Below the pieces are notes generated by a model. The model had not been told where the DNA came from, ran no database searches, and was given only the letters and a program-made list of their open reading frames with translations. The translations under genes and the position numbers were made by a program. Shown here piece after piece: positions 7,966-16,215 of a DNA stretch of 64,000 bases. Positions within the stretch are counted from its first letter, which is position 1. Each line of letters begins with the position of its first letter. This stretch comes from Candidatus Eremiobacterota bacterium (GTDB taxonomy: Bacteria; Vulcanimicrobiota; Vulcanimicrobiia; Vulcanimicrobiales; Vulcanimicrobiaceae): assembly GCA_019235885.1 (NCBI GenBank), contig JAFAKB010000086.1, forward strand, positions 1 through 64,000, written 5' to 3'.

Positions 7966-8799
7966 TTGGATTTCGCGACCATCATCGGCCTCGCGATCGC
8001 CGTCGCCGCACTCGCCCTGTCGGCGTGGATCGGCGGCGTCGACGTGCGGATCATCTTCGCCCGCTACGAGGCCTTCTTGCTGGTGTTCCTGGGGACGATC
8101 GGCGCGACGATGGTCTCGTTCCCGCTGCGCACCTTCGTGCGCGGGGTCGGTCAGGGGCTGCGCACGGCGTTCACCGAGCCGGTCTACCACGAGCGCGAGG
8201 TGATCGCGACGCTCGTCTCGTTCGCCGAGAAGGCGCGCCGCGAAGGCCTGCTCGCGCTCGAGAACGAGGCGGCGGCGCTCGAGGACGACTTCATGCGCAA
8301 GGGGATCCAGCTCGTCATCGACGGCCGCGACACCGACATCATCCGCAAGATCCTCGAGACCGAGATCGACTTCGTCCAGCAGCGCAATGCCAAGGCCGAA
8401 GCGGTCTTCATGACGATGGGCGGGTTCTCGCCGACGCTGGGAATCATCGGCACCGTGCTCGGGCTGATCGCAATGCTCAAGGCGCTCGGGGCGCTGACCG
8501 GCTCCGCCAACATCGCGGGCCAGCTCGGCGTCGCGACCGCGCAGGCATTCGTCGCGACGTTCTTCGGTATCGCGCTGGCGAACTTGCTGTGGATCCCGCT
8601 CGCCTCGAAGATCAAGGAGCGCGCCGGCGAGCAGCTGTTGATGCGCGAGATCATGGTCGAGGGGATCCTCTCGATCCAGGCCGGCGACAACCCGCGCCTG
8701 CTGGAGGAGAAGCTGCACGCGTTCCTCGATCCCGAGGAACGCGAGACGGAGATCGAAGCCGGCGGCGCGGTCCCCGAGCCCGAGTTCGCGGGAGCATAA
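7966..8799 (+). CDS. motA: Flagellar motor stator protein MotA
   Basis: MotA forms the stator with MotB and converts ion flow into torque. The 277-aa protein has four membrane helices: about residues 1-22, 32-52, 150-172 and 183-205. The conserved cytoplasmic loop holds the charged torque residues (around RKGIQLVIDGRD), followed by GGFSPTLGIIGTVLGLI and the proline of the fourth helix region. The start is TTG at 7966 with GGAAAGG eight bases upstream. The TAA stop is immediately followed by the GTG of motB. Sequence alone does not show whether protons or sodium are used. Confidence 0.95.
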   Translation: MDFATIIGLAIAVAALALSAWIGGVDVRIIFARYEAFLLVFLGTIGATMVSFPLRTFVRGVGQGLRTAFTEPVYHEREVIATLVSFAEKARREGLLALENEAAALEDDFMRKGIQLVIDGRDTDIIRKILETEIDFVQQRNAKAEAVFMTMGGFSPTLGIIGTVLGLIAMLKALGALTGSANIAGQLGVATAQAFVATFFGIALANLLWIPLASKIKERAGEQLLMREIMVEGILSIQAGDNPRLLEEKLHAFLDPEERETEIEAGGAVPEPEFAGA

Positions 8800-9705
8800 G
8801 TGGCCGTTTCCGGCGGCGAGTCGCGGACGCGCGTGCGGCGCGCGAAGACCGAGGCGCTCGAGAGCGCCGGGATGATGCGCTGGCTGCTCACGTACGCCGA
8901 CATGATCACGCTGCTGCTGGCGCTGTTCATCATCCTCTTCGCGATCTCGAACATCTCGGCGGTGAAGTTCAACAGGCTCGCGCGGGCGATCTCCGGCGGG
9001 TTTTCGAGCACCGACGCGATCAACAACCCGCCGAACGGCGGGACGACCGGCGCGCAGCGCGGCCGCACCGACGAGGCGAACATGGCCTCGGTCAAGGCCC
9101 AGCTCGACAAGTACATCGCGCAGCAGAACCTCAAGTCCAAAGTGCAGACGCGCATCGGCAAGCAGGGGCTGGTGATCACGCTGCTGAGCGACAAGACGTA
9201 CTACGACTCCGGCTCGGCCGAGCTGCGCCCGGAGACGAAACGCCTGCTCGACGTCGTCGCCGGCCAGCTGCGGAACGTGCGCAACGAAGTCCGCGTCGAA
9301 GGTTCGACCGACAACGTGCCGATCGCGACCGCGCAGTACCCGACCAACTGGGAGCTCTCGGCGGCGCGCGCGACCGGCGTGACGCGCTATCTGGTCGAGC
9401 ACGAGCGGATCGACCCGACCCGCATCTCGTTCGCCGGCTTCGGCCAGTTCCGCCCGAAGTTCGCGAACGACTCCGACGCGCACCGCCAGCAAAACCGCCG
9501 CGTCGACATCGTGATTCTCAACGGCCCCACGACACAAGGCGCAACCGATGAAAGCGAAATCAACAATGCTCGCAGCACGCGTGATGGTGATGGACCGAGC
9601 GCAGCAGCATCAAGCCCTGACCGCAACGCTGTTGCGAGGTCGGACCGGGGGCCCCACGCAACGCGTGGGGGGCGCGCAGCCCGGGGCGGAGCGCCTTTAG
9701 AATGA
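8800..9705 (+). CDS. motB: Flagellar motor stator protein MotB
   Basis: MotB anchors the stator to peptidoglycan. The 301-aa product has an N-terminal membrane helix with the ion-binding Asp34 (TYADMITLLLALFIILFA) and a plug region. Its OmpA-like peptidoglycan-binding domain spans about residues 130-250 (YYDSGSAELRPETK, NWELSAARATGVTRYL and QQNRRVDIVI). After that domain a roughly 45-residue tail, ending GPHATRGGRAARGG, is translated from palindromic repeat copy B and is unlike MotB. The TGA overlaps the fliM ATG. The repeat may have extended an originally shorter gene. Confidence 0.95.
   Translation: MAVSGGESRTRVRRAKTEALESAGMMRWLLTYADMITLLLALFIILFAISNISAVKFNRLARAISGGFSSTDAINNPPNGGTTGAQRGRTDEANMASVKAQLDKYIAQQNLKSKVQTRIGKQGLVITLLSDKTYYDSGSAELRPETKRLLDVVAGQLRNVRNEVRVEGSTDNVPIATAQYPTNWELSAARATGVTRYLVEHERIDPTRISFAGFGQFRPKFANDSDAHRQQNRRVDIVILNGPTTQGATDESEINNARSTRDGDGPSAAASSPDRNAVARSDRGPHATRGGRAARGGAPLE
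9641..9696 (+). repeat. Palindromic repeat copy B, inside the 3' end of motB
   Basis: It reads GGGGGCCCCACG, CAACGCG, TGGGGGGCGCGCAGCC, CGGGGCGGAGCGCC, and ends five bases before the fliM ATG. It is in the same orientation as copy A. The repeat is translated as the end of MotB and may contribute to fliM initiation. Confidence 0.8.
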
Positions 9706-10688
9706 GCATGCTGTCGCAAGAAGAGATCGACGCGCTCGTCAACCAGCTTGCCGCACCGGACCTCGCGGCCGCGGTGCCGGAAGTCCGCAAGATCAAGCCG
9801 TTCGACTTCCGCTTCAACAAGCGGCTCGACAAGTTCAGCACCAACCAGCTGCAGACGCTGCGCACGCTGCACGACAACTTCACCCGGCTGCTGAACAACT
9901 CGCTTTCCGTGTACCTGCGCACGCGCGTCGAAGCCACCAACGTCTCGATCGAACAGGTCAGCTACGGCGACTTCATCTCCTCGATCGGGATTCCGTCGAT
10001 CCTGTCGATCTTCTCGATGGACCCGCTGCCGGGCTCGGGGATCATCCAGGTCGACTTGAACCTGGTCTTCTCGATCATCGACCGGCTCCTCGGCGGCCCA
10101 GGCTGGTACCCGAACAAGCTGCGCGACCTCACCGACATCGAGCGCACGCTGATGCAGCGCTTCATGGCGAGGATGCTCAACAGCTACCGTGAGTCGTGGA
10201 ACTACCTGCTCACGCTCTCGCTGAAGATCGAGGCGCTCGACTCGAACCCGCAGTTCATCCCGCGCATCATCCCGCTCGACCAGATCGTCGCGCTCGTGAC
10301 CTGCGAGCTGAAGGTCGGCGACATGGCGGGCGTGATGAACTTCTGCCTGCCGTACCAGGTGCTGAACCAGGTCGGCGCGCAGCTTTCCGACTTCCAGTGG
10401 TCCCCGAGCGTCGCCGCCGGCCGCGGGATGACCGAGCACGACATCGCGCAGCTCGCGCGCAACGTCGAGCGCGCGCCGGTCGACGTCACCGTCGAGCTCG
10501 GCAAGACCGTCGTCTCGCTGCGCGACCTGATCGCGCTCCAGCCGGGCGACCTGCTCATGTTTGACAAGCCGGTCGGGGAGCCGCTCGCCGCGACGGTGAA
10601 CGAGCGCGAGAAGTTCAAGGTGTTCCCCGGCGTGAACCGCGACCGGCTCGCGGTCCGGGTCAGCCAGGTCGTCGAGAGCGAGGAGTAA
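9702..10688 (+). CDS. fliM: Flagellar motor switch protein FliM
   Basis: FliM forms the C-ring and binds phosphorylated CheY to set rotation direction. The 328-aa product has the N-terminal CheY-P-binding segment LSQEEIDALVNQL, a CheC-like middle domain (residues about 40-225, with IIDRLLGGPG) and a C-terminal SpoA domain (about 255-325, VTVELGKTVVSLRDLIALQPGD). The ATG at 9702 overlaps the motB stop; a second ATG two codons on is also possible. The next gene, fliN, starts three bases after the stop. Confidence 0.96.
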   Translation: MSMLSQEEIDALVNQLAAPDLAAAVPEVRKIKPFDFRFNKRLDKFSTNQLQTLRTLHDNFTRLLNNSLSVYLRTRVEATNVSIEQVSYGDFISSIGIPSILSIFSMDPLPGSGIIQVDLNLVFSIIDRLLGGPGWYPNKLRDLTDIERTLMQRFMARMLNSYRESWNYLLTLSLKIEALDSNPQFIPRIIPLDQIVALVTCELKVGDMAGVMNFCLPYQVLNQVGAQLSDFQWSPSVAAGRGMTEHDIAQLARNVERAPVDVTVELGKTVVSLRDLIALQPGDLLMFDKPVGEPLAATVNEREKFKVFPGVNRDRLAVRVSQVVESEE

Positions 10689-10690
10689 GG

Positions 10691-11581
10691 GTGCCCGACA
10701 GTCTCAAGCCACTCGCCGATGCGATGTTCGGCTCCGCGGCCAGCGTCCTGGGCGCGCTCGCCGGCCGCACCGTCACCGCGGGCAAGTCCTCCCGCACCGA
10801 GCACGACGGCTCGATCCGCATCGATCCCGAAGCCGTCGCGACGGTCACCCGCATCCCGTCGGCCGATCTGGCCTTCGTCTGCCGCTACCCGAAGCGCGAT
10901 CTCGCCCACGTCGTGGAGCTGATGCTCGGCAGCCCGGGCGACGGCGGCGAGCTGGACGCGATGCAGCTCTCGATCGTCCACGAGACCGTCGCGCAGATCT
11001 CCAGCGCGATGGGCGAGCAGCTCGCCGGCGCGACGCGCCATTCCGCCCAAGGGATCGACTCGATCGTCGCCACCGAAGCGAGCGCGTTTCCGGCGCCGCC
11101 GTTCGTGACGTTCAGCGCCGCGCTCGACCTGGGCGACGGCTTCAAGACGACGCTGACGCTCGACTTCGACGTCCTCGCGCAGCACCGGCTCGCACCCGAG
11201 GCGGCGAAGTCCGCCCAACCGCCGCCGGTGTTCGCCGCCGCGAAGCAGCCCGCGCGCGGGCGGGTCGAAGAAGGCCAGCCGGTCGCGTTCACCCCGATGG
11301 CGCCCACCCCGGTCCGCACTGCGGCGCCCGGCCAGGCGAACCTCGACTTGGTGCACGACGTCCCGCTGGAGATCTCCGCGGTGCTCGGGCAGACGGAGCT
11401 CTCGCTGCGCGAGGTCGTCTCGATGCAGACCGGGAGCGTCTTCGAGCTCGACAAGCTTTCGACCGAGCCGATCGACCTGTACGTGAACAAGATCCTGATC
11501 GCGCGCGGCGAGGTCGTCGTCGTCGACGACAAGTTCGCGGTGAAGATCAGCGAGCTCAACCCCGTCGTCGACAGGATCTAG
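10691..11581 (+). CDS. fliN: Flagellar motor switch protein FliN, long FliY-like form
   Basis: The 296-aa product ends with a typical FliN SpoA domain (about residues 220-292: VPLEISAVLGQTELSLREVV, then VNKILIARGEVVVVDDKFAV). It carries an extra N-terminal domain of about 180 aa resembling the CheC/FliY middle region (QLSIVHETVAQISSAMGEQL). FliY-type proteins are C-ring parts in Gram-positive and related bacteria and can also dephosphorylate CheY-P. The catalytic E/N pair of FliY is not obvious here, so phosphatase activity is unproven. GTG start at 10691. Confidence 0.9.
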   Translation: MPDSLKPLADAMFGSAASVLGALAGRTVTAGKSSRTEHDGSIRIDPEAVATVTRIPSADLAFVCRYPKRDLAHVVELMLGSPGDGGELDAMQLSIVHETVAQISSAMGEQLAGATRHSAQGIDSIVATEASAFPAPPFVTFSAALDLGDGFKTTLTLDFDVLAQHRLAPEAAKSAQPPPVFAAAKQPARGRVEEGQPVAFTPMAPTPVRTAAPGQANLDLVHDVPLEISAVLGQTELSLREVVSMQTGSVFELDKLSTEPIDLYVNKILIARGEVVVVDDKFAVKISELNPVVDRI

Positions 11582-11608
11582 TGGGTTCGGCGGTGCCGAA
11601 CCCACTAG
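11578..11608 (+). repeat. Perfect 14-bp hairpin overlapping the fliN stop
   Basis: CTAGTGGGTTCGGC (11578-11591) pairs fully with GCCGAACCCACTAG (11595-11608) around a three-base loop. It lies between fliN and fliO and no T-run follows. It could be an RNA processing or stability element, or a weak attenuator, rather than a classical terminator. Confidence 0.65.
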
Positions 11609-11618
11609 GTATGTTGAG

Positions 11619-11966
11619 ATGACCGCCGATGTCGTCCTGCGGGCGATCTGGGCCTTTGCGGTCGTCGCCCTGCTGCTGGTCGGGCTGACCTACGTGGTCC
11701 GCTCGCTGAACCGCGGCCGGCTGGTCGCCGCGACGGGCCGCCGGCTGGTGACCGTCGTCGAGTCGACCGTGCTGGCGCAGAACGTCTCCGTTCACGTCGT
11801 CAAGGTCGGCGACCGATACTATCTGGTAGGCGGAGGATCCGCCGGAGTAACCCACATCGCCGACGTCCCCCCGGACGTGGTCGACCCCTACATCGAGACG
11901 CAACGGAAGGCGCTCGGGGAGCAACGCGACGCGGTGCTCCGCCTGCTGCAGAGATTCCGAAGATAA
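11619..11966 (+). CDS. fliO: Flagellar biosynthesis protein FliO
   Basis: FliO is a small membrane protein that helps assemble the FliP ring of the export gate. The 115-aa product has one N-terminal membrane helix (about residues 8-27) followed by the FliO/FliZ beta-rich segment with VVESTVLAQNVSVHVVKVGD and YYLVGGG. It sits between fliN and fliP, as is usual. The ATG at 11619 lies just downstream of the fliN hairpin. Confidence 0.9.
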   Translation: MTADVVLRAIWAFAVVALLLVGLTYVVRSLNRGRLVAATGRRLVTVVESTVLAQNVSVHVVKVGDRYYLVGGGSAGVTHIADVPPDVVDPYIETQRKALGEQRDAVLRLLQRFRR

Positions 11967-11967
11967 C

Positions 11968-12759
11968 GTGAACCGCCGTCTCCTGATCGTCCTGGGCGCG
12001 CTGGCCGGAGGTTTGGCCCTCGTGCTCTTTGCGGTGCCCGCGCTCGCGCAGGGCGTCCCGGGCCCGTCGAGTCCGACGCTCCCGATCCCGCGCGTGAACA
12101 TCGGCGTGACGCCCTCGACCAAGCCCTCCGACGTCGCGCTCTCGCTGCAGATCCTGCTGCTGCTGACCGTCGTCACGCTGGCGCCGACGCTGCTCGTGCT
12201 GCTGACCTCGTTCACCCGCATCGTGGTCGTCCTCTCGTTCGTCCGCACGGCGCTGGGGACGCAGCAGGTTCCGCCGACGCAGGTGCTGGTCGGGCTCTCG
12301 CTACTGCTGACGTTCTTCGTGATGAACCCGGTGATCCAGGACATCAACAAGAACGCGCTGCAGCCGTACCTCGGCAACAAGATCTCGCAAAAAGTCGCGA
12401 TCGACCGGGCCGCCAAGCCGCTGCGCGCGTTCATGTTCAAGCAAACGCGCGAGAAGGACATCGCCCTGTTCTACTCGCTGACGAAGGAGCCGCGTCCGGC
12501 GAACCAGGACGACGTCCCGACCTACCTGCTCGTCCCCGCGTTCGTGATCAGCGAGCTGAAGACGGCGTTCCAGATCGGCTTCGCGATCTACATCCCGTTC
12601 ATCGTGATCGACATGGTCGTCGCCTCGGTGCTGCTCTCGATGGGGATGATGATGATCCCCCCGGTGATCATCTCGCTCCCGTTCAAGATCTTGATCTTCC
12701 TGCTGGTCGACGGCTGGAACCTCACCGTCGCCGCATTGTTCGCGAGCTTCAATCGATGA
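11968..12759 (+). CDS. fliP: Flagellar export gate protein FliP
   Basis: FliP is a core subunit of the export gate (FliP5-FliQ4-FliR1). The 263-aa protein has a cleavable-type N-terminal signal (residues 1-25, ending ALAQG) and the family segments LTSFTRIVVVLSFVRTALGT and GMMMIPPVIISLPFKILIFL. It has four membrane helices. The start is GTG at 11968, one base after the fliO stop. A palindromic repeat directly follows the stop codon. Confidence 0.96.
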   Translation: MNRRLLIVLGALAGGLALVLFAVPALAQGVPGPSSPTLPIPRVNIGVTPSTKPSDVALSLQILLLLTVVTLAPTLLVLLTSFTRIVVVLSFVRTALGTQQVPPTQVLVGLSLLLTFFVMNPVIQDINKNALQPYLGNKISQKVAIDRAAKPLRAFMFKQTREKDIALFYSLTKEPRPANQDDVPTYLLVPAFVISELKTAFQIGFAIYIPFIVIDMVVASVLLSMGMMMIPPVIISLPFKILIFLLVDGWNLTVAALFASFNR

Positions 12760-12815
12760 GGCGCTCCGCCCCCGGCTGCGCGCCCCCCACGCTCCGCGTG
12801 GGGCCCCCCGTCCGA
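12760..12815 (-). repeat. Palindromic repeat copy C (inverted), fliP-fliQ junction
   Basis: On the minus strand it reads GGGGGGCCCCACG, CGGAG, CGTGGGGGGCGCGCAGCC, GGGGGCGGAGCGCC, matching copies A, B and D. It begins at the base after the fliP stop. The remaining 65 bases before fliQ show no other element. Confidence 0.8.
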
Positions 12816-12880
12816 GCTCGCAATGACATGCTGCTTTGTGGGCGATCGTTCTACGCTCGCTCCATCACCATGGTGCCCGC

Positions 12881-13150
12881 GTGACGTACGCGGCGGCATT
12901 GTCGCTCGGGCGCGAGGCGATCTTCATCGCCTTGCTGGTCTGCGCGCCGGCGCTGCTGCTCGGGCTCGCGACCGGGCTGATCGTCTCGGTCTTTCAGGCC
13001 GTGACGCAGATCCAAGAGCCGACGCTCGCCTTCATCCCGAAGATCGTCGTGGTCGCGCTGGCGATCCTGCTCTTCGGCCCGTTCATGCTGGCGCTCCTCA
13101 CCGACTTCACGACCCGAGTCTTCACCGGCATACCCGCCTTCATTCGATGA
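12881..13150 (+). CDS. fliQ: Flagellar export gate protein FliQ
   Basis: FliQ is a small gate subunit with two membrane helices. From GTG 12881 the product is 89 aa, the standard FliQ length. It opens VTYAAALSLGREAIFIALLV and has the conserved segment IVSVFQAVTQIQEPTLAFIP. An upstream in-frame ATG at 12836 would add 15 residues not typical of the family, so GTG is preferred although its ribosome-binding site is weak. The stop overlaps the fliR start in an ATGA. Confidence 0.92.
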   Translation: MTYAAALSLGREAIFIALLVCAPALLLGLATGLIVSVFQAVTQIQEPTLAFIPKIVVVALAILLFGPFMLALLTDFTTRVFTGIPAFIR

Positions 13151-13965
13151 CCGGCGCCTGGAACGTCTTTGGGCTGACGACCGGGCAGTTCGAGACGGGG
13201 CTGCTGGTGCTGGTGCGCGTTTCGGCGATGCTGATGCTGGTGCCGATCTTCTCACAGACGCAGGTGCCGCAGCTCGTGCGCTTCGGCCTGGGGCTGCTGC
13301 TGGCGCTGGTGATCGTGCGCGTCGTCCCGCCGATGGCGCCGCTCGGGGGGCTCGGCGCGCTGACGGTCGCGATCCTCGCGCAAGTGTTCATCGGGCTCGT
13401 CTTCGGCTTCGTCGCGTTTCTGCTGTTCACCGGGATCCAGTTCGCCGGCGAGATCATCGACGTGCAGATCGGCTTCGCGGTGGTGAACATCGTCAACCCG
13501 CTCACCTCGCAGAACGTCACCGTGATCGGCGAGTTCCAGCTCGCGCTCGCGACGCTGCTCTACCTCGCCGCGGACGCGCACCACGCGCTGATCGCCGGAA
13601 TGGCCGGCTCGTTCAACTTGGTCCCGCTGCCGTTCGTCGCCGCGCCCGAGCTGGTCGCCGGGGACGTGATGCGCTTCTTCGCGCAGGCGCTGTTCATCGT
13701 CTTCCAGATCGCCGCGCCGGTCGCGATCGCGCTGTTTCTGGTGAACGTGATGCTCGGGCTGATGGCGCGCGTCGCGCCGCAGATGAACGTCTTCGTCGTC
13801 GGCTTCCCGATCCAGATCACGGTCGGGCTCATCATGCTGATCGTCGCGCTCCCGCTGCTCGGCGCGGTCTTCCCCGCGCTGGTCGACACCTCGCAGCGCC
13901 AGCTGGACACCGTCCTGCGCGCGATGGCGCCCGCCACCTCACCGCAGCCGAGCCCGACGCCGTAA
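13147..13965 (+). CDS. fliR: Flagellar export gate protein FliR
   Basis: FliR caps the export gate with FliP and FliQ. The product is 272 aa from ATG 13147, with about six hydrophobic helices. It has FliR-type segments VRVSAMLMLVPIFSQTQVP near the start and a mid-protein GEIIDVQIGFAVVNIVNP. The ATG overlaps the fliQ stop. A longer open frame beginning at 12823 is an out-of-frame reading of fliQ and is ignored. The C-terminus is a short Pro/Ser tail. Confidence 0.93.
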   Translation: MTGAWNVFGLTTGQFETGLLVLVRVSAMLMLVPIFSQTQVPQLVRFGLGLLLALVIVRVVPPMAPLGGLGALTVAILAQVFIGLVFGFVAFLLFTGIQFAGEIIDVQIGFAVVNIVNPLTSQNVTVIGEFQLALATLLYLAADAHHALIAGMAGSFNLVPLPFVAAPELVAGDVMRFFAQALFIVFQIAAPVAIALFLVNVMLGLMARVAPQMNVFVVGFPIQITVGLIMLIVALPLLGAVFPALVDTSQRQLDTVLRAMAPATSPQPSPTP

Positions 13966-13966
13966 G

Positions 13967-15034
13967 ATGGCCCGCCCCGACGCCACCGAAAAGGCTACCC
14001 CCAAACGAAGGCGCGAGGCCCGCGAGCGCGGGCAGGTCGCGCGTTCCCAGGACATCGGCGGCTCGGCGATCTTCTTGGCGATCGTCATCGCGCTGCACGC
14101 GGGCTTCATGGCCGCGCTCGGCGCCGGCGCGCAAGCGTTTCAAGTCGCGCTGACCCACGCCGGCGCGCACGACGAGCTGACGATCAGCTCCGTCGGCGGG
14201 CTGTTCGCCGGCGCGATGCTGCCGTACGCGCCGCTGCTCGCGATGGCGTTCGGTGCGGCGGTCGTCCTGGCTGTGGTCGCCAACGTGCTGCAGTTCGGGT
14301 TGTTGTTCTCACCCGCGCTGCTCGCGCCGAACTTCGGCAAGCTCAACCCGCTGGCGGGGTTCAAGCGAATTTTCTTCTCGCCGCAGACGCTGGTGCAGTT
14401 CGCCAAGCAGCTCCTGAAGCTGACGATCGTCATCATCATCTGCTGGCTGGGCGTGAAGGACAACTTCACGCTGCTCTACGCGCTGGCGCACGCCTCGCCG
14501 CACGACATCATCGTGACGATCGAAGGAATCGTCTTCGGAATCGGGTTGAAGGTCGGCATCTTGCTGCTGCTGCTCGGGATCGCGGACTACGTCTGGGAGC
14601 GGCGCCGCCTCGAGCAGTCGCTGAAGATGACGAAAACCGAAGTGCGCGACGAACACCGCCAGCAAGAAGGGAACCCCGAAGCGAAGCAGGCGCTGCGCCA
14701 GCGACAGCGCGCGATGGCGCGCAAGCGCATGATGGCCGCCGTCCCGAAGGCGACGGTGGTCGTGACGAACCCGACCCACTACGCCGTCGCGCTGCTGTGG
14801 GACGAGATCAAGATGGACGCGCCGCTCTTGGTCGCCAAAGGCACGGACCTCATCGCCAAGCGCATCCGCGAGCTGGCCGCCGAGCACGACGTCCCGATCC
14901 TGGAGAACCCGCCGCTCGCGCGCACGCTCTACGCGAAGGTCGAGCTCGATTCGCCCGTCCCGCCCGACATGTACGCCGCGGTCGCCCAAATAATCGCCTT
15001 CGTCTACAAGCTGAAAAACCGCACGATCGCCTGA
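13967..15034 (+). CDS. flhB: Flagellar export switch protein FlhB
   Basis: FlhB sets export specificity by self-cleavage. The 355-aa product has the N-terminal motif EKATPKRRREARERGQVARS, four membrane helices (about residues 30-215) and the cytoplasmic domain with the autocleavage site NPTH at about residues 268-271 (VVVTNPTHYAVAL), cut between Asn and Pro. Length and motifs are standard. In many operons flhA follows directly. Here about 5.4 kb of unrelated genes intervene. Confidence 0.97.
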   Translation: MARPDATEKATPKRRREARERGQVARSQDIGGSAIFLAIVIALHAGFMAALGAGAQAFQVALTHAGAHDELTISSVGGLFAGAMLPYAPLLAMAFGAAVVLAVVANVLQFGLLFSPALLAPNFGKLNPLAGFKRIFFSPQTLVQFAKQLLKLTIVIIICWLGVKDNFTLLYALAHASPHDIIVTIEGIVFGIGLKVGILLLLLGIADYVWERRRLEQSLKMTKTEVRDEHRQQEGNPEAKQALRQRQRAMARKRMMAAVPKATVVVTNPTHYAVALLWDEIKMDAPLLVAKGTDLIAKRIRELAAEHDVPILENPPLARTLYAKVELDSPVPPDMYAAVAQIIAFVYKLKNRTIA

Positions 15035-15084
15035 GCGCTTGCTCGGCTAGGCGCGGCCGAAGCACCCGCAGAACGTGCGGCGCG

Positions 15085-16214
15085 ATGCTTTCGATCGGTG
15101 TGGGGACCGACGGCGAGACCGCGTGGGCTCGCTCGCTCGCCGAGCCGCATGCGGTGTGGGACGCCCAGATCGGCACGCCGGCGTTCCCGGCGACCGTGCG
15201 CGGCCGTCTCGCCGCAGGCTTCGCGACGCCGCACGTCGTGCCGAAGTTTCCGGTGCGCCACGACGACGCGTTCTTCTGCATCGGTTCGTGCTTCGCGCGG
15301 GTCATCGAGCGGCAGCTGCGCTACCGCAACCTGAACGTGCTCAGTATGCGCTATCACGGCGAGCTCACCGAGGCGCAGCTCGGGCCGAACGGCGCGAACA
15401 AGTTCACCACTGCCTCGATGCTGAACGAGCTGAAGTGGTCGCTGGCCGGCGAGCCGTTCCCCGACGAGGCGCTCGTCCCCGACGGCGACGGCTACCGCGA
15501 TCTGCAGTTGGCCGAAGCGGTCTTTGCCGTCTCGCCCGCGCGTGCGCGCGAACGCCGCGCCGAGCTGCTCGAGTACTTCGGCCGGTTGAAGGACGCCGAC
15601 GTGGTCGTGATCACGCTCGGGCTGGTCGAGGTCTGGTACGACCACCTCGCGCAGCTCTACCTCAACGTCACGCCGCCGCTCGAGACGGCGCGCCGGTTTC
15701 CGGGGCGCTTCAGCGTGCACACCAGCGACTACGCGGAGAACCGCGCGCGGCTCGCGGAGATCGTCGACCTGCTCACTACGCACGGGCGACCCGGCGCGCG
15801 CATCGTCGTGACGGTCTCGCCGGTCCCGCTGCAGCGCACCTTCGGCGACGTCGACGTGCTCAGCGCCAACGTATACGCGAAGTCGACGCTGCGCGCGGTC
15901 GCCGGCGACCTCGCCCGCGAGCGCGCGAACGTGCAATACTTCCCCAGCTACGAGCTGGTCACGGTGACCGACCGCAACCGCGCGTTCGCTCCCGACCAGG
16001 CGCACGTCACCGAGGAAGCCAGCGAAGAGATCGTCCGCGCGTTCGCGAAGACGTTCGGCCTCGCCGAAGAGCGCCCGCATCCCGAGTTTCGCGAGAAAGA
16101 GTACCTGTGGGCGAATCCGGACGTGCCTATCGCGGTCACCGAAGGCGGCTCGCCAGCGGGTACGACCACTGGATCGCCTTCGGCCGCGCCGAAGGCCGGC
16201 GGTTGCGCCCTTAG
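15085..16214 (+). CDS. GSCFA-domain protein 1, apparently frameshifted near 16146
   Basis: The product has a GSCFA domain (SGNH-hydrolase-like family of unknown substrate), with the motif CIGSCFARVIERQL near residue 63 and further blocks ITLGLVEVWYD and VTVSPVPLQRTF. In the first frame it reads EYLWANPDVPIAVTEG near 16108-16146. The matching continuation, SGYDHWIAFGRAEGRR, is in another frame and ends at TAG 16212-16214. One extra C in GAAGGCGGCTC (16141-16151) would join the two. NPDV...DHWxxFGRxEGR tails occur in surface-polysaccharide and glycosylation proteins. Without the correction the frame runs on into the next gene. The cause may be a real lesion or a base-call error. Confidence 0.72.
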
Positions 16215-16215
16215 C

